Source of the DNA: JAHEFX01 sp964614585
GTDB taxonomy: Bacteria; Actinomycetota; Acidimicrobiia; Spongiisociales; JAENVV01
Direction of reading: 5' to 3'
Length of the DNA: 12,288 nt
Assembly (NCBI GenBank): GCA_964614585.1
Contig: CAZTLW010000072.1
Location: forward strand, 1-12,288
Shown here: piece after piece, positions 7,212 through 12,288 of the stretch
Position numbering within the stretch: the stretch's first letter is position 1
How the letters are laid out: the number at the start of each line of letters is the position of its first letter
The notes under the pieces: generated by a model
Databases searched by the model: none
Seen by the model: the letters and a program-made list of their open reading frames with translations, nothing else
Told to the model about the DNA's origin: nothing
Position numbers and translations under genes: made by a program

Positions 7212-8084
7212 TGCGACGGGCTCGGGCGCCAATCGGTCGACGGCGAGGACGAGGGCGGCGCCGATGGCGGCGATCCCGAGGCCGACGAGGGCGTCGCCGG
7301 TGGTCGGCAGGTACCACCCGGGCTCCTCGCAGGTGGGGCACTCGTCCCACGGCCACAGCCGGGGGAGGGTGCCCACGATGAAGCCCACCAGGACGGCGAG
7401 GGTCTGGTCGTGGAAGCGGTGCAGGGCCCATCGCAGCACCCGGACCATGGCCAACAAGCCGACGACGGCGCCGATCCCGAACAGCGCGACCGTGGCGAGG
7501 TCGCGGTCGGCGACCGCCCCGATGGCCCGCTCGTACTGGCCGACGAGCAGCAGGATGAACGAGCCGGAGATCCCGGGCAGGATCATGGCGCAGATCGCCA
7601 GGGCCCCGCCGAGGATCGCCCAACCGGCGGTCGCCGGGGTCTGGGTGGGGGTGGCGAGGGCGACGGCCAGCCCGACCGCGGTGCCGCCGGCCATGAGCCC
7701 GAAGCGGGCCGGCGACCAGTCCACGTGGCGGGACACGGCGAAGATCGATGCCACCACCAGCCCGGCGAAGAACGCGAAGAGGCGGGCGCGACTGTCGGGC
7801 TCGCCGAGCCAGCCGTCGAGGAGGCCGGCGAGGGAGACGACCGCCACCGCGATGGCGGCGAGCACGGTGGCGAGGAAACCGAGGTTGACGTGGCGGGCGG
7901 CATCGCCGAAGCGGCCCGAGGCCACGAGGCGCAGGGCCTCGCGGTCGACGGCGGCGAGCGAGTCGATGAGCTCGTCGTAGATGCCGCCGACGAGGGCGAT
8001 GGTGCCGCCGGAGACGCCGGGGACGAGGTCGGCGGTCCCCATGGCGAAGCCGGTCGCGGCGACCCGGATCCGGGAGGTGGGCAT
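7209..8084 (-). CDS. popT: DUF368 membrane protein, PopT-type undecaprenyl phosphate translocase
   Basis: This 291-residue polytopic membrane protein belongs to DUF368. Members of the family (PopT) were shown to help return undecaprenyl phosphate, the lipid carrier of wall synthesis, from the outer to the inner membrane leaflet. Two signature motifs are visible in the two halves: GTADLVPGVSGGT near 16-28 and AMILPGISGS near 166-175, the latter followed by GQYE. Hydrophobic segments lie near 70-90, 102-118, 128-146, 155-182, 196-217, 228-241 and 263-283. A loop at 245-262 carries CPTC (249-252), which I do not recall as a family hallmark. It shares its strand and probably its transcript with gpsA, and murI is close by, so the context is envelope synthesis. 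The start is not backed by a ribosome site; TACCCT lies ten bases upstream. The symbol is assigned by family. Confidence 0.85.
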   Translation of the reverse strand: MPTSRIRVAATGFAMGTADLVPGVSGGTIALVGGIYDELIDSLAAVDREALRLVASGRFGDAARHVNLGFLATVLAAIAVAVVSLAGLLDGWLGEPDSRARLFAFFAGLVVASIFAVSRHVDWSPARFGLMAGGTAVGLAVALATPTQTPATAGWAILGGALAICAMILPGISGSFILLLVGQYERAIGAVADRDLATVALFGIGAVVGLLAMVRVLRWALHRFHDQTLAVLVGFIVGTLPRLWPWDECPTCEEPGWYLPTTGDALVGLGIAAIGAALVLAVDRLAPEPVA

Positions 8085-8094
8085 GCGGCGGGGG

Positions 8095-8100
8095 AGGGTA
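8095..8100 (-). promoter_or_regulatory. Candidate -10 box of the DUF368-gpsA unit
   Basis: Minus-strand TACCCT matches TANNNT and ends ten bases before the DUF368 ATG, which would give a leader of only a few bases. It lies in the 71-base divergent region shared with the cytochrome gene. No Shine-Dalgarno sequence is present. Confidence 0.3.
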
Positions 8101-8142
8101 CTGCCGGCGCGGTGGGCACCCGGTATTGGCCTGGAACCGTCC

Positions 8143-8148
8143 TACCGT
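8143..8148 (+). promoter_or_regulatory. Candidate leaderless -10 box of the cytochrome gene
   Basis: TACCGT (TANNNT) ends seven bases before the ATG at 8156, and no ribosome site lies between. This suggests a leaderless transcript starting at or next to the first ATG, and it favours that ATG over the second one at 8162. Confidence 0.4.
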
Positions 8149-8155
8149 CTGACCG

Positions 8156-8464
8156 ATGCGCATGCGGTTGGTGGTCGCCGTCGTAGCCCTCGGCCTCGCC
8201 GGGTGCGTGCCCGCCGTGGAGGAGGGTGCCTCGGGTGCCGAGATCTACGAGATCTTCTGCGCCGGCTGCCACGGTCCCGACCTCGAGGGCCGAGTGTCGG
8301 GCCCGCCCCTGGGCCTCGGGTCCCCCTCGTCGGAGCAGCCCCGCTCGTACCACATCGCCACCGTGACGAACGGGCGGTCCCGCATGCCGGGATTCGCCGA
8401 CGCGCTCACCCCCGACGAGATCGACCGAGTCGTGGACTTCGTGCTCAGCGAACAGGGACGCTGA
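8156..8464 (+). CDS. Small lipoprotein c-type cytochrome
   Basis: This 102-residue monohaem cytochrome c carries electrons on the outer face of the membrane. The N terminus is a lipoprotein signal (MRMR, hydrophobic run 5-15, lipobox LAGC with C17 as the lipidated Cys). The haem site is CAGCH at 35-39, and M77 in RMPGF is the likely sixth ligand, as in the class I cytochromes c of the cbb3 or alcohol dehydrogenase type. The C-terminal helix DEIDRVVDFVL closes the fold. No oxidase or dehydrogenase partner is in the window, so the redox partner is unknown. The gene is divergent from DUF368, and its last 20 bases overlap the end of murI on the other strand, leaving no space for a terminator. Confidence 0.88.
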   Translation: MRMRLVVAVVALGLAGCVPAVEEGASGAEIYEIFCAGCHGPDLEGRVSGPPLGLGSPSSEQPRSYHIATVTNGRSRMPGFADALTPDEIDRVVDFVLSEQGR

Positions 8465-9224
8465 GCCGGACGGGTGCCACCGGGTCGTCCCACCCGAGGA
8501 TGAGGCCGACCTGACGGCGCATCCGCACGGGGTCGCCGGTCGTCAGGAGGCGCAGCGTGCCGCTGCCGGCCGTCGCCTCGGGGTGTACCCGGAGCGCCTG
8601 GCGGGCGACTGCCTCGGCCGGGTCGATGACCGTCGCCTCGCCGACGACCTCCTCGATGCGGTGCCGGGCGAAGCCGTAATGGGTGCAGGCGAGCACGTAG
8701 GTGTCGGCGCCCGCCTCCAACGCCGGGGCGAGGCGGGCCGCCAACAGGCGGCCGGTGGCCTCGCCGTCCACCAGCCCGTCCTCGATGAGGTCGACGAGTC
8801 CCGGGAGCGCGATCGGCAGGACCCGGTGCCCGGCCCCGAAGCGCTCCACCACCGAGGCGAGCAGCGGGCCCTCGATGGTGCGGGTGGTGCCGAGTACGGC
8901 GATGACGCCCGTGCCGGTGGAGCCGGCGGCGGGCTTGACGGCCGGTTCCATGCCGACGAAGGCGGTGTCGGGCCGGGCGGCCCGCAGCGAGGCGAGGGCG
9001 ACCGTCGAGGCGGTGTTGCAGGCGATGACGACGGTGTCGCACCCCAGCGAGACGAGGTGGTCGGCGGCGGCGTGGGTCCAGGCGGCCACCGACTCGGGCG
9101 GCCGGTCGCCGTACGGGGCGTGGGCCTGGTCGGCGAGGGCGACGAGGTCGGCTCGGGGTTCGAGCCGGCGGATGTCGGCGAGGACGCCGAGCCCCCCCAG
9201 GCCCGAGTCGAAGACGCCGATCAT
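8445..9224 (-). CDS. murI: Glutamate racemase
   Basis: Converts L-glutamate to D-glutamate for the peptidoglycan stem peptide in the cytoplasm. The 259-residue protein has the family start MIGVFDSGLGGL with D6 and S7, the first catalytic Cys C69 in ACNTAS, and the second, C180, in ACTHYG with H182. The reading frame stays open 30 codons further to 9314, but the canonical N terminus begins at the ATG at 9222-9224, and a TACGAT box lies six bases before it, so I use this start. Transcription appears to be single-gene and leaderless. The 3' end overlaps the convergent cytochrome gene by 20 bases. MurI is close to DUF368 and gpsA, other envelope genes, though on a separate transcript. Confidence 0.95.
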   Translation of the reverse strand: MIGVFDSGLGGLGVLADIRRLEPRADLVALADQAHAPYGDRPPESVAAWTHAAADHLVSLGCDTVVIACNTASTVALASLRAARPDTAFVGMEPAVKPAAGSTGTGVIAVLGTTRTIEGPLLASVVERFGAGHRVLPIALPGLVDLIEDGLVDGEATGRLLAARLAPALEAGADTYVLACTHYGFARHRIEEVVGEATVIDPAEAVARQALRVHPEATAGSGTLRLLTTGDPVRMRRQVGLILGWDDPVAPVRLSVPVR

Positions 9225-9230
9225 GGCCGC

Positions 9231-9236
9231 ATCGTA
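9231..9236 (-). promoter_or_regulatory. Candidate leaderless -10 box of murI
   Basis: Minus-strand TACGAT ends six bases before the murI ATG, with no ribosome site between. The identical hexamer at the identical distance precedes sufE (10906-10911). It also argues against the longer murI reading frame, because the box would lie inside it. Confidence 0.5.
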
Positions 9237-9266
9237 CGACACGCCCAGGTGGTCACCGGGGAGCGA

Positions 9267-9272
9267 TAGGGT
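9267..9272 (+). promoter_or_regulatory. Candidate -10 box of the DsrE-like gene
   Basis: TAGGGT matches TANNNT and lies 29 bases before the ATG at 9302, leaving a leader that contains GGGAG. No convincing -35 box is seen. Confidence 0.3.
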
Positions 9273-9290
9273 GCTGACGGCCACCGAATC

Positions 9291-9295
9291 GGGAG
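9291..9295 (+). promoter_or_regulatory. Shine-Dalgarno of the DsrE-like gene
   Basis: GGGAG lies six bases before the ATG at 9302, a standard spacing. It supports this start for the 134-residue protein. Confidence 0.55.
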
Positions 9296-9301
9296 CATCG
9301 C

Positions 9302-9706
9302 ATGAAGGTCGCATACGTCCTCAACACCCCTCGAGCCGCCAGCTACAAGGTCGGGCAGATGATCCTGCCCCAACTCGAGGCCGGCACCCACGGCGTCGAG
9401 GTGGTCGGCATCTTCTTCTTCGACGACAACGCCTTCGCCCTGCGCAAGGGTGACCCGATCGGCGAGCGGCTTGCGGCGCTGGCCAAGGAGACCGGGATGC
9501 TGCTCATGGCGTGCGACATGTGCGCGCTTGAGCGCCACCTCGCCGAGGGCGAGCCCCGTTGGTGCGATCCCGTCACCGGGAAGGGCCGGACCGAGGCCGC
9601 CGAGTGCGAGCCCATCGACATGGTCGAGGGTGCCATGGTCGGCTGTTTCCCCGACCTCTACGGGGCGCTGGCCGGGAACATGCCCGACCAGGTGATCAGT
9701 CTGTAG
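9302..9706 (+). CDS. DsrE-like sulfur-relay family protein
   Basis: This 134-residue cytoplasmic protein starts MKVAYVLNTPRAASYKVGQMI and has the alpha/beta pattern of the DsrE/DsrF/TusD superfamily, whose members pass persulfide sulfur on cysteines or bind related ligands. Strands and helices alternate (2-8, 15-26, 32-40, 52-64, 66-71). C71 and C74 in MACDMC sit where DsrE-type proteins carry their reactive Cys; C88, C102 and C115 are further cysteines, a high content that hints at redox or sulfur chemistry. NCBI also names a DsrE-related SaoD family, which it may belong to, but I cannot confirm that from memory. It is a single-gene unit, ending at a TAG that starts the inverted-repeat element. 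SufE and a rhodanese 1.2 kb further on support a sulfur role. Fold family is likely; exact function is unknown. Confidence 0.7.
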   Translation: MKVAYVLNTPRAASYKVGQMILPQLEAGTHGVEVVGIFFFDDNAFALRKGDPIGERLAALAKETGMLLMACDMCALERHLAEGEPRWCDPVTGKGRTEAAECEPIDMVEGAMVGCFPDLYGALAGNMPDQVISL

Positions 9707-9725
9707 GGCCCAGCTCCGCTGGGCC
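9707..9725 (+). terminator. GC hairpin after the DsrE-like gene, heptad locus 2
   Basis: A perfect 8-bp stem (9707-9714 with 9718-9725) with loop TCC directly follows the TAG stop at 9704-9706. It probably ends the dsrE-like transcript. The inverted partner at 10060-10078 has the same stem length and, read on its own strand, the same TCC loop. Confidence 0.7.
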
Positions 9726-9726
9726 G

Positions 9727-9761
9727 GTACCGAGTACCGGGTACCGAGTACTGAGTACGGT
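9727..9761 (+). repeat. Heptad array, locus 2 (5 units)
   Basis: Units GTACCGA, GTACCGG, GTACCGA, GTACTGA and GTACGGT run in the direction of the DsrE-like gene. The last unit creates TACGGT (9756-9761), a TANNNT -10-like box eight bases before the ATG of the 79-residue gene, so the array may double as that gene's promoter. Confidence 0.8.
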
Positions 9762-9769
9762 CCGGGACC

Positions 9770-10009
9770 ATGAGAACCACTGGTCAGCGACTCGACGAGC
9801 ACCAAGCAGCCATCCAGCGGATGCTCCACTGGTGGGCACAGCTCCTGCCCGGCCTCGCCGCCATGGAGGAGCGGGTCGACCGCCTCGCCGCCGAGGTGGC
9901 GGCCCATGGCGGCGACGAGGCCCTTGCCGAAGAGGTCCGGACCCTTCGAGCGCTCTTGGCAACGGTCGCCGAGGACGTGCGTCGCCTGAACGACTCCCGA
10001 AGCCAGTAG
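9770..10009 (+). CDS. Small coiled-coil protein of unknown function
   Basis: I do not recognise this 79-residue protein. Residues 16-29 are hydrophobic and aromatic (HWWAQLLPGL), and 31-46 and 50-75 have the heptad spacing of Leu/Val/Ala with charged residues typical of amphipathic coiled-coil helices, with a GG break at 47-48. There is no signal peptide, Cys or metal motif. It has some likeness to short helical phasin-type or scaffold proteins, but nothing decisive. Coding bias supports it: about 81% of third positions are G or C on this strand, lower than in neighbours, where nearly all are, and the first 22 codons are the most AT-rich at third positions. No ribosome site is seen; GGTCC and GGACC form a small palindrome just before the ATG. 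It lies alone inside the inverted-repeat cassette, which with its codon use hints at separate origin. Confidence 0.65.
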   Translation: MRTTGQRLDEHQAAIQRMLHWWAQLLPGLAAMEERVDRLAAEVAAHGGDEALAEEVRTLRALLATVAEDVRRLNDSRSQ

Positions 10010-10017
10010 CCGCCCGG

Positions 10018-10059
10018 CCGATACCCGGTACTCAGTACCAAGTACTCGGTACTCGGTAC
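10018..10059 (-). repeat. Heptad array, locus 3 (6 units, inverted)
   Basis: On the minus strand the units are GTACCGA, GTACCGA, GTACTTG, GTACTGA, GTACCGG and GTATCGG. They follow the TAG and hairpin of the SDR gene and run in its direction. The array ends nine bases from the stop codon of the 79-residue gene on the opposite strand. Confidence 0.8.
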
Positions 10060-10078
10060 GGCCCGGCGGAGCCGGGCC
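10060..10078 (-). terminator. GC hairpin after the second SDR gene, heptad locus 3
   Basis: A perfect 8-bp stem (10060-10067 with 10071-10078), loop TCC on the minus strand, begins with the last base of the SDR TAG stop codon. It can terminate the SDR transcript and is the inverted counterpart of the hairpin at 9707-9725. Confidence 0.7.
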
Positions 10079-10836
10079 TACTTGGGCGCCATCCTGATGC
10101 CGCCGTCCATGCGGATCGACTCGGCGTTCATGTAGCCGTGGGTGAGCAGGAAGTGGGCGAGGGCTGCGTACTCGTCGGGAAGTCCCAGCCGCTGGGGGTG
10201 GAGCACCTGCTGGCCGAGCGACACCCGGGCGGGTTCGGGGAGGCCGGCGAGCAACGGGGTGTCGATGATCCCCGGTGCGATTGTGTTGACCCTCACGCCG
10301 ACCGCCGAAAGGTCGCGGGCGATCGGGAGCGTCATGCCCACGATGCCGCCCTTCGATGCCGAGTAGGCGGCCTGGCCGATCTGGCCGTCGTAGGCGGCGA
10401 CCGAGGCGGTGTTGACGATGGCGCCCCGGTCCCCCTCGCTCGGCTCGTTCTTCGCCATGGCGGCCGCGGCGAGGCGGATGCAGTTGAAGGTCCCGGTCAG
10501 GTTGATCGAGACGACGAAGTCCCAGAAGTCGAGCGCCAGCGGCTCACCGTCGCGGTTCAGTGTCCGCCCCGGGTTGCCGACGCCGGCGCAATTGACCAGC
10601 GCCCGCAACGGGCCCATCTCGACGGCGGCGTCCACGGCGACCTGGACCTGGTCCGGGTCGCGGACGTCGGCCTTGACGAAGGCACCGTTCAGCTCCGAGG
10701 CCATGGCCTCGCCGGCCTCCTCGTTGAGGTCGATGACCACGACGTGGGCGCCGTCGTCGGCGAGCAGGCGGGCCGTGGCGCCGCCGAGCCCGGAGGCGCC
10801 ACCGGTGACGATGGCGGATGCGCCGTCGAGTTGCAT
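10078..10836 (-). CDS. Short-chain dehydrogenase, 3-hydroxyacyl-CoA dehydrogenase type 2-like
   Basis: This 252-residue classical SDR has TGGASGLG at 11-18, D36 after the second strand (NAD preference), NCAG at 82-85 in place of the usual NNAG, S145, and Y158 with K162 in YSASK. The overall pattern (MQLDGASAIVTGGASGLG, the long insert near 88-105, and the C-terminal MNAESIRMDGGIRM) matches the HSD17B10 / type-2 3-hydroxyacyl-CoA dehydrogenase group, which oxidises 3-hydroxyacyl-CoA or 3-hydroxy-2-methylacyl-CoA with NAD. It is shorter and clearly different from the MFE-2-like SDR at 2222-3139. It has its own promoter region and ribosome site and appears to be transcribed alone. Its TAG stop codon is the first element of the inverted repeat. 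The substrate could also be a hydroxysteroid or another alcohol. Confidence 0.87.
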   Translation of the reverse strand: MQLDGASAIVTGGASGLGGATARLLADDGAHVVVIDLNEEAGEAMASELNGAFVKADVRDPDQVQVAVDAAVEMGPLRALVNCAGVGNPGRTLNRDGEPLALDFWDFVVSINLTGTFNCIRLAAAAMAKNEPSEGDRGAIVNTASVAAYDGQIGQAAYSASKGGIVGMTLPIARDLSAVGVRVNTIAPGIIDTPLLAGLPEPARVSLGQQVLHPQRLGLPDEYAALAHFLLTHGYMNAESIRMDGGIRMAPK

Positions 10837-10841
10837 GGGGG

Positions 10842-10850
10842 TCCTTTCCT
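10842..10850 (-). promoter_or_regulatory. Shine-Dalgarno of the second SDR gene
   Basis: Minus-strand AGGAAAGGA ends five bases before the ATG at 10834-10836, supporting that start. Confidence 0.65.
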
Positions 10851-10863
10851 GGGTGCGCCCGCG

Positions 10864-10869
10864 AACCTA
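10864..10869 (-). promoter_or_regulatory. Candidate -10 box of the second SDR gene
   Basis: Minus-strand TAGGTT fits TANNNT and lies 27 bases before the ATG, with the ribosome site between. It is in the short divergent region shared with sufE. Confidence 0.4.
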
Positions 10870-10905
10870 GCGGCGGACGCCCCGCCCCTGACTCGGCGGA
10901 GCACC

Positions 10906-10911
10906 TACGAT
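10906..10911 (+). promoter_or_regulatory. Candidate leaderless -10 box of sufE
   Basis: TACGAT ends six bases before the sufE ATG at 10918 with no ribosome site between. Hexamer and spacing are the same as at murI, which strengthens both calls and fixes the sufE start. Confidence 0.5.
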
Positions 10912-10917
10912 CGGGGC

Positions 10918-11340
10918 ATGCTCCCGCCCCGATTGCAGAAGATCCTGACCTTGTTCAGCACCGCGCCGAAGGACCTCCGGATCCAGGCGCTGCTCGACTA
11001 CTCCCGCCGGGTGCCGCCGCTCCCCAACGACGTCGACCCCGGGTCCCTCGAGCAGGTCCACGAGTGCCAGACGCCCTTCTTCCTGCACACCCGCCTCGAC
11101 GACGAGGGCAGGGTGCGCATCTTCTTCGAGTCGCCGCCGGAGTCCCCGACGGTGCGTGGCTACGCCGGCATCCTCCACGAGGGTCTCGACGGGGAGACCC
11201 CGGAGGCGATCCTGGCCATCCCGAACGACTTCTACCTGGGCATCGGCCTCGAGGAGGTCGTGACGCCCCAGCGCCTCAACGGGATGGGGGCGATCATCGC
11301 CCGGCTCAAGCGACAGGTCGGCGAACTGGCCGCCGCCTGA
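10918..11340 (+). CDS. sufE: SufE family cysteine-desulfurase partner
   Basis: SufE accepts persulfide sulfur from a SufS-type cysteine desulfurase and enhances its turnover for Fe-S cluster assembly. The 140-residue protein has the expected length. The sulfur-accepting Cys is C50 in QVHECQTPFFL, matching the family GCQS position although Gly is replaced by Glu. The C-terminal signature is present as VVTPQRLNGMGAIIARLK (114-131). No sufS or other suf genes are in the window. The rhodanese gene follows 63 bases later on the same strand. The same pairing of a SufE-like protein with a thiosulfate sulfurtransferase is known in mycobacteria (Rv3284 and sseA), suggesting that the partner here could be the rhodanese. 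An open frame runs much further upstream, but this start is fixed by the SufE N terminus and the TACGAT box. Confidence 0.9.
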   Translation: MLPPRLQKILTLFSTAPKDLRIQALLDYSRRVPPLPNDVDPGSLEQVHECQTPFFLHTRLDDEGRVRIFFESPPESPTVRGYAGILHEGLDGETPEAILAIPNDFYLGIGLEEVVTPQRLNGMGAIIARLKRQVGELAAA

Positions 11341-11357
11341 CGTCGTCCGGACATTTT

Positions 11358-11375
11358 CCCCTATCGCCGTAGGGG
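11358..11375 (+). promoter_or_regulatory. Palindrome before the rhodanese gene, possible operator
   Basis: CCCCTA and TAGGGG form a 6-bp inverted repeat with a 6-nt centre, next to the TATCGT box at 11376-11381. A repressor bound here would block that promoter. The C4/G4 arms with flanking TAT recall operators of the CsoR/CstR family, but the centre is longer than in the classical sites, so the link is only suggestive. It could also be a weak hairpin behind sufE. Confidence 0.35.
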
Positions 11376-11381
11376 TATCGT
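11376..11381 (+). promoter_or_regulatory. Candidate -10 box of the rhodanese gene
   Basis: TATCGT matches TANNNT and lies 22 bases before the ATG at 11404, leaving a short leader that contains the strong ribosome site. It suggests that the rhodanese has its own promoter besides read-through from sufE. Confidence 0.35.
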
Positions 11382-11389
11382 GGGCATGC

Positions 11390-11396
11390 AAGGAGG
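11390..11396 (+). promoter_or_regulatory. Shine-Dalgarno that decides the rhodanese start
   Basis: AAGGAGG lies seven bases before the ATG at 11404. In-frame GTG (11380) and ATG (11386) codons upstream have no such site and would place the Shine-Dalgarno inside the gene, so 11404 is preferred. Confidence 0.85.
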
Positions 11397-11403
11397 CCGA
11401 CCA

Positions 11404-12282
<879 letters not shown>

Positions 12283-12288
12283 CGGGCC

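Larger units (their letters stand above)
9704..10080. repeat. Cassette with ~55-bp inverted-repeat ends enclosing a small gene
   Basis: The first and last ~55 bases are inverted copies of each other. Each begins with the TAG stop codon of the flanking gene (9704-9706, and minus-strand 10080-10078), then a GC stem with a TCC loop, then GTACCGA-type heptads. By eye about 47 of 55 aligned positions match, with two one-base gaps. The interior holds one 79-codon gene. The layout resembles a small non-autonomous cassette or a paired terminator into which a gene was inserted. I see no target-site duplication, transposase or integrase. Confidence 0.65.

Noticed and set aside
4122..8186. Open frame of 1354 codons on the + strand
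   Set aside because: It runs antisense across the GNAT-synthetase, gpsA and DUF368 genes, all firmly identified. Its composition (His, Asp, Gly, Val, Arg) is the typical shadow of GC-rich genes, and it has no recognisable domain.
9225..9314. 30-residue N-terminal extension of MurI
   Set aside because: Family members start at MIGVFDSG. The extension lacks a ribosome site, overlaps the upstream region of the DsrE-like gene, and would contain the -10 box.
9784..10041. Minus-strand 85-codon frame over the small cassette gene
   Set aside because: Third-position GC bias and the coiled-coil pattern favour the + strand frame. The minus frame is Arg/Ser-rich, as shadows are, and starts inside the heptad array.
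10018..10059. Heptad arrays as a CRISPR array or phage attachment site
   Set aside because: Units are 7 bp in direct tandem with no unique spacers, no cas genes and no integrase, and the arrays do not overlap a tRNA.
9559..11340. 593-codon + strand frame ending in the SufE sequence
   Set aside because: Only the last 140 codons are SufE. The upstream part is antisense to the second SDR gene and reads through the repeat arrays. The SufE N terminus and TACGAT box place the start at 10918.
11380..11403. Earlier GTG or ATG starts for the rhodanese
   Set aside because: AAGGAGG lies seven bases before the ATG at 11404. The earlier starts have no ribosome site, and their extra residues do not resemble the family.

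Overview
The window is GC-rich bacterial chromosome (by eye near 70% G+C, almost every third codon position G or C). It carries housekeeping and metabolic genes and no phage, plasmid, tRNA or rRNA genes. The gene families (class E/F-like sortase, a mycobacterial CysA2/SseA-type rhodanese beside SufE, a GNAT domain placed before an NDP-forming acyl-CoA synthetase) and repeated TANNNT boxes 6-7 nt ahead of start codons point to Actinomycetota. A non-model lineage such as Acidimicrobiia is my inference, not something shown directly.

Layout. 1-193: a terminator hairpin with a C(TTCG)G loop, then the leader of a membrane-anchored sortase (194-916, +). 917-1035: a large palindromic element between convergent genes. 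1036-3139 (-): an operon of a short-chain dehydrogenase and a thiolase, a beta-oxidation pair. 3354-6056 (-): a 900-residue GNAT/acyl-CoA synthetase fusion. 6198-8084 (-): gpsA behind a DUF368 (PopT-type) membrane protein. 8156-8464 (+): a small lipoprotein cytochrome c, overlapping tail-to-tail with murI (8445-9224, -). 9302-9706 (+): a DsrE-like protein. 9704-10080: a cassette with inverted-repeat ends enclosing a 79-residue coiled-coil gene. 10078-10836 (-): a second short-chain dehydrogenase. 10918-12282 (+): sufE and a two-domain rhodanese. No gene-free stretch exceeds 300 bases.

Themes. The SDR/thiolase pair, the second SDR and the GNAT-synthetase fusion fit acyl-CoA metabolism and its control by protein acylation. 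DUF368, GpsA and MurI all serve the envelope (undecaprenyl phosphate recycling, glycerol-3-phosphate, D-glutamate). The DsrE-like protein, SufE and rhodanese all handle sulfane sulfur or persulfides.

The most unusual material is intergenic. Four arrays of a degenerate 7-bp unit (consensus GTACCGA) each lie just after a stop codon and always read in the direction of the gene they follow. Three of the four are preceded by a short GC hairpin that begins at a TAG stop codon. Two arms plus their hairpins form inverted repeats of about 55 bp around the 79-residue gene. The other two arms fold with a 15-bp perfect hairpin into one structure of about 100 nt. This looks like a repeat family spread through convergent intergenic regions, possibly as dual terminators or as small cassettes.
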